From: Arcticibacter eurypsychrophilus
Lineage (GTDB): Bacteria; Bacteroidota; Bacteroidia; Sphingobacteriales; Sphingobacteriaceae
NCBI RefSeq assembly: GCF_001730525.1
Contig: NZ_MDFN01000016.1
Span: 49,968-113,967 of the forward strand
Direction of reading: 5' to 3'
DNA length: 64,000 bases
In this document: piece by piece, positions 63,900-64,000 of the stretch
Position numbering within the stretch: the first letter of the stretch is position 1
Layout of the letters: each line of letters opens with the position of its first letter
Program-made: the position numbers and the translations under genes
The notes under the pieces: generated by a model
The model's input: only the letters and a program-made list of their open reading frames with translations
Told to the model about the DNA's origin: nothing
Databases searched by the model: none

Positions 63900-64000
63900 T
63901 TAGATAAAGTTAGGTGATCTAAATGTATGCAAATTGTCAACAAAAGAAAAAAATAATATTTAATTATTTATCATTGTTGTCCGATAAAAATAAACGGACT
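63900..64000. other. Upstream region of the DUF3857 pair
   Basis: On the minus strand this stretch holds TACATTTA (like TAnnTTTG), which may be the -7 element of the operon; no proper -33 box is seen at the expected spacing. No gene is supported in it. Confidence 0.3.

Noticed and set aside
1..64000. CRISPR array, insertion sequence, prophage or rRNA operon
   Set aside because: No regular repeat-spacer pattern, transposase or phage gene, or rRNA-like sequence was seen on either strand.

Overview
The window is AT-rich chromosomal DNA from a Bacteroidota bacterium, most likely of the Sphingobacteriaceae (Pedobacter-like). The signs are: Bacteroidota-specific families (WbqC, the 73-aa DUF2795 protein, DUF3857 pairs, an OM-barrel HhH protein next to ComEC, a periplasmic-propeller hybrid histidine kinase); promoters of the TTTG-N18-TAnnTTTG type; and almost no Shine-Dalgarno sequences. 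I found about 59 protein genes, one tRNA, and no rRNA, CRISPR array, prophage or intact insertion sequence. It reads as ordinary core chromosome with a few odd islands.

Layout. 0-8 kb: truncated Nudix gene, SRPBCC protein, a bifunctional PBP1A, a small membrane protein, a DNA-repair-type radical SAM gene with its partner, and a FUSC membrane protein. 8-17 kb: bioB, mgtE, WbqC, a lipid A-type acyltransferase, a GT2 glycosyltransferase, cobA, an aldo/keto reductase, a succinate-semialdehyde-type dehydrogenase and a DUF2892 protein. 17-23.4 kb: a probable small RNA, then an overlapping set comEC / HhH-barrel / PorV-like barrel, and a queuosine-precursor transporter. 23.5-31.8 kb: an omega-amidase, a second PBP1A, a large protease-propeller-barrel fusion, a divergent pair (degenerate GIY-YIG protein and LexA-like XRE/S24 repressor) and a small secreted protein. 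31.9-35.9 kb: bioF-bioD, an aspartate-type aminotransferase and the heptose kinase rfaE1. 35.9-48.7 kb: ABC permease, queA-ispD, small genes, cobalamin adenosyltransferase with an ABC ATPase, gatC, plsC, trpS-dNK-kdsB, an M23 lipoprotein, purU and pncB. 48.7-64 kb: an MscS channel followed by a decayed ABC-permease remnant, tRNA-Ala(GGC), a glycosidase/GT4/PIG-L deacetylase cluster, a 1432-aa hybrid sensor kinase, a shortened PPOX-like protein and two tandem DUF3857 transglutaminase-like proteins.

How genes work together. Envelope building dominates: two PBP1A enzymes, M23 protein, LpxL-like and PlsC-like acyltransferases, GT2, kdsB and rfaE1 for the lipopolysaccharide core, and ispD for isoprenoids. 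Biotin genes are split (bioB at 8.4 kb, bioFD at 32 kb). queA and yhhQ both serve queuosine.

The most notable signal is a shared 17-bp palindrome, TACTAA(T)...(A)TTAGTA. It sits in the promoter between the LexA-like repressor and the degenerate GIY-YIG gene, and again, with the same promoter geometry, just upstream of the DNA-repair radical SAM gene 25 kb away. This suggests a LexA-like DNA-damage regulon. A second candidate system is the translationally coupled comEC/HhH-barrel/PorV-like set, which may form a DNA-uptake route across both membranes.
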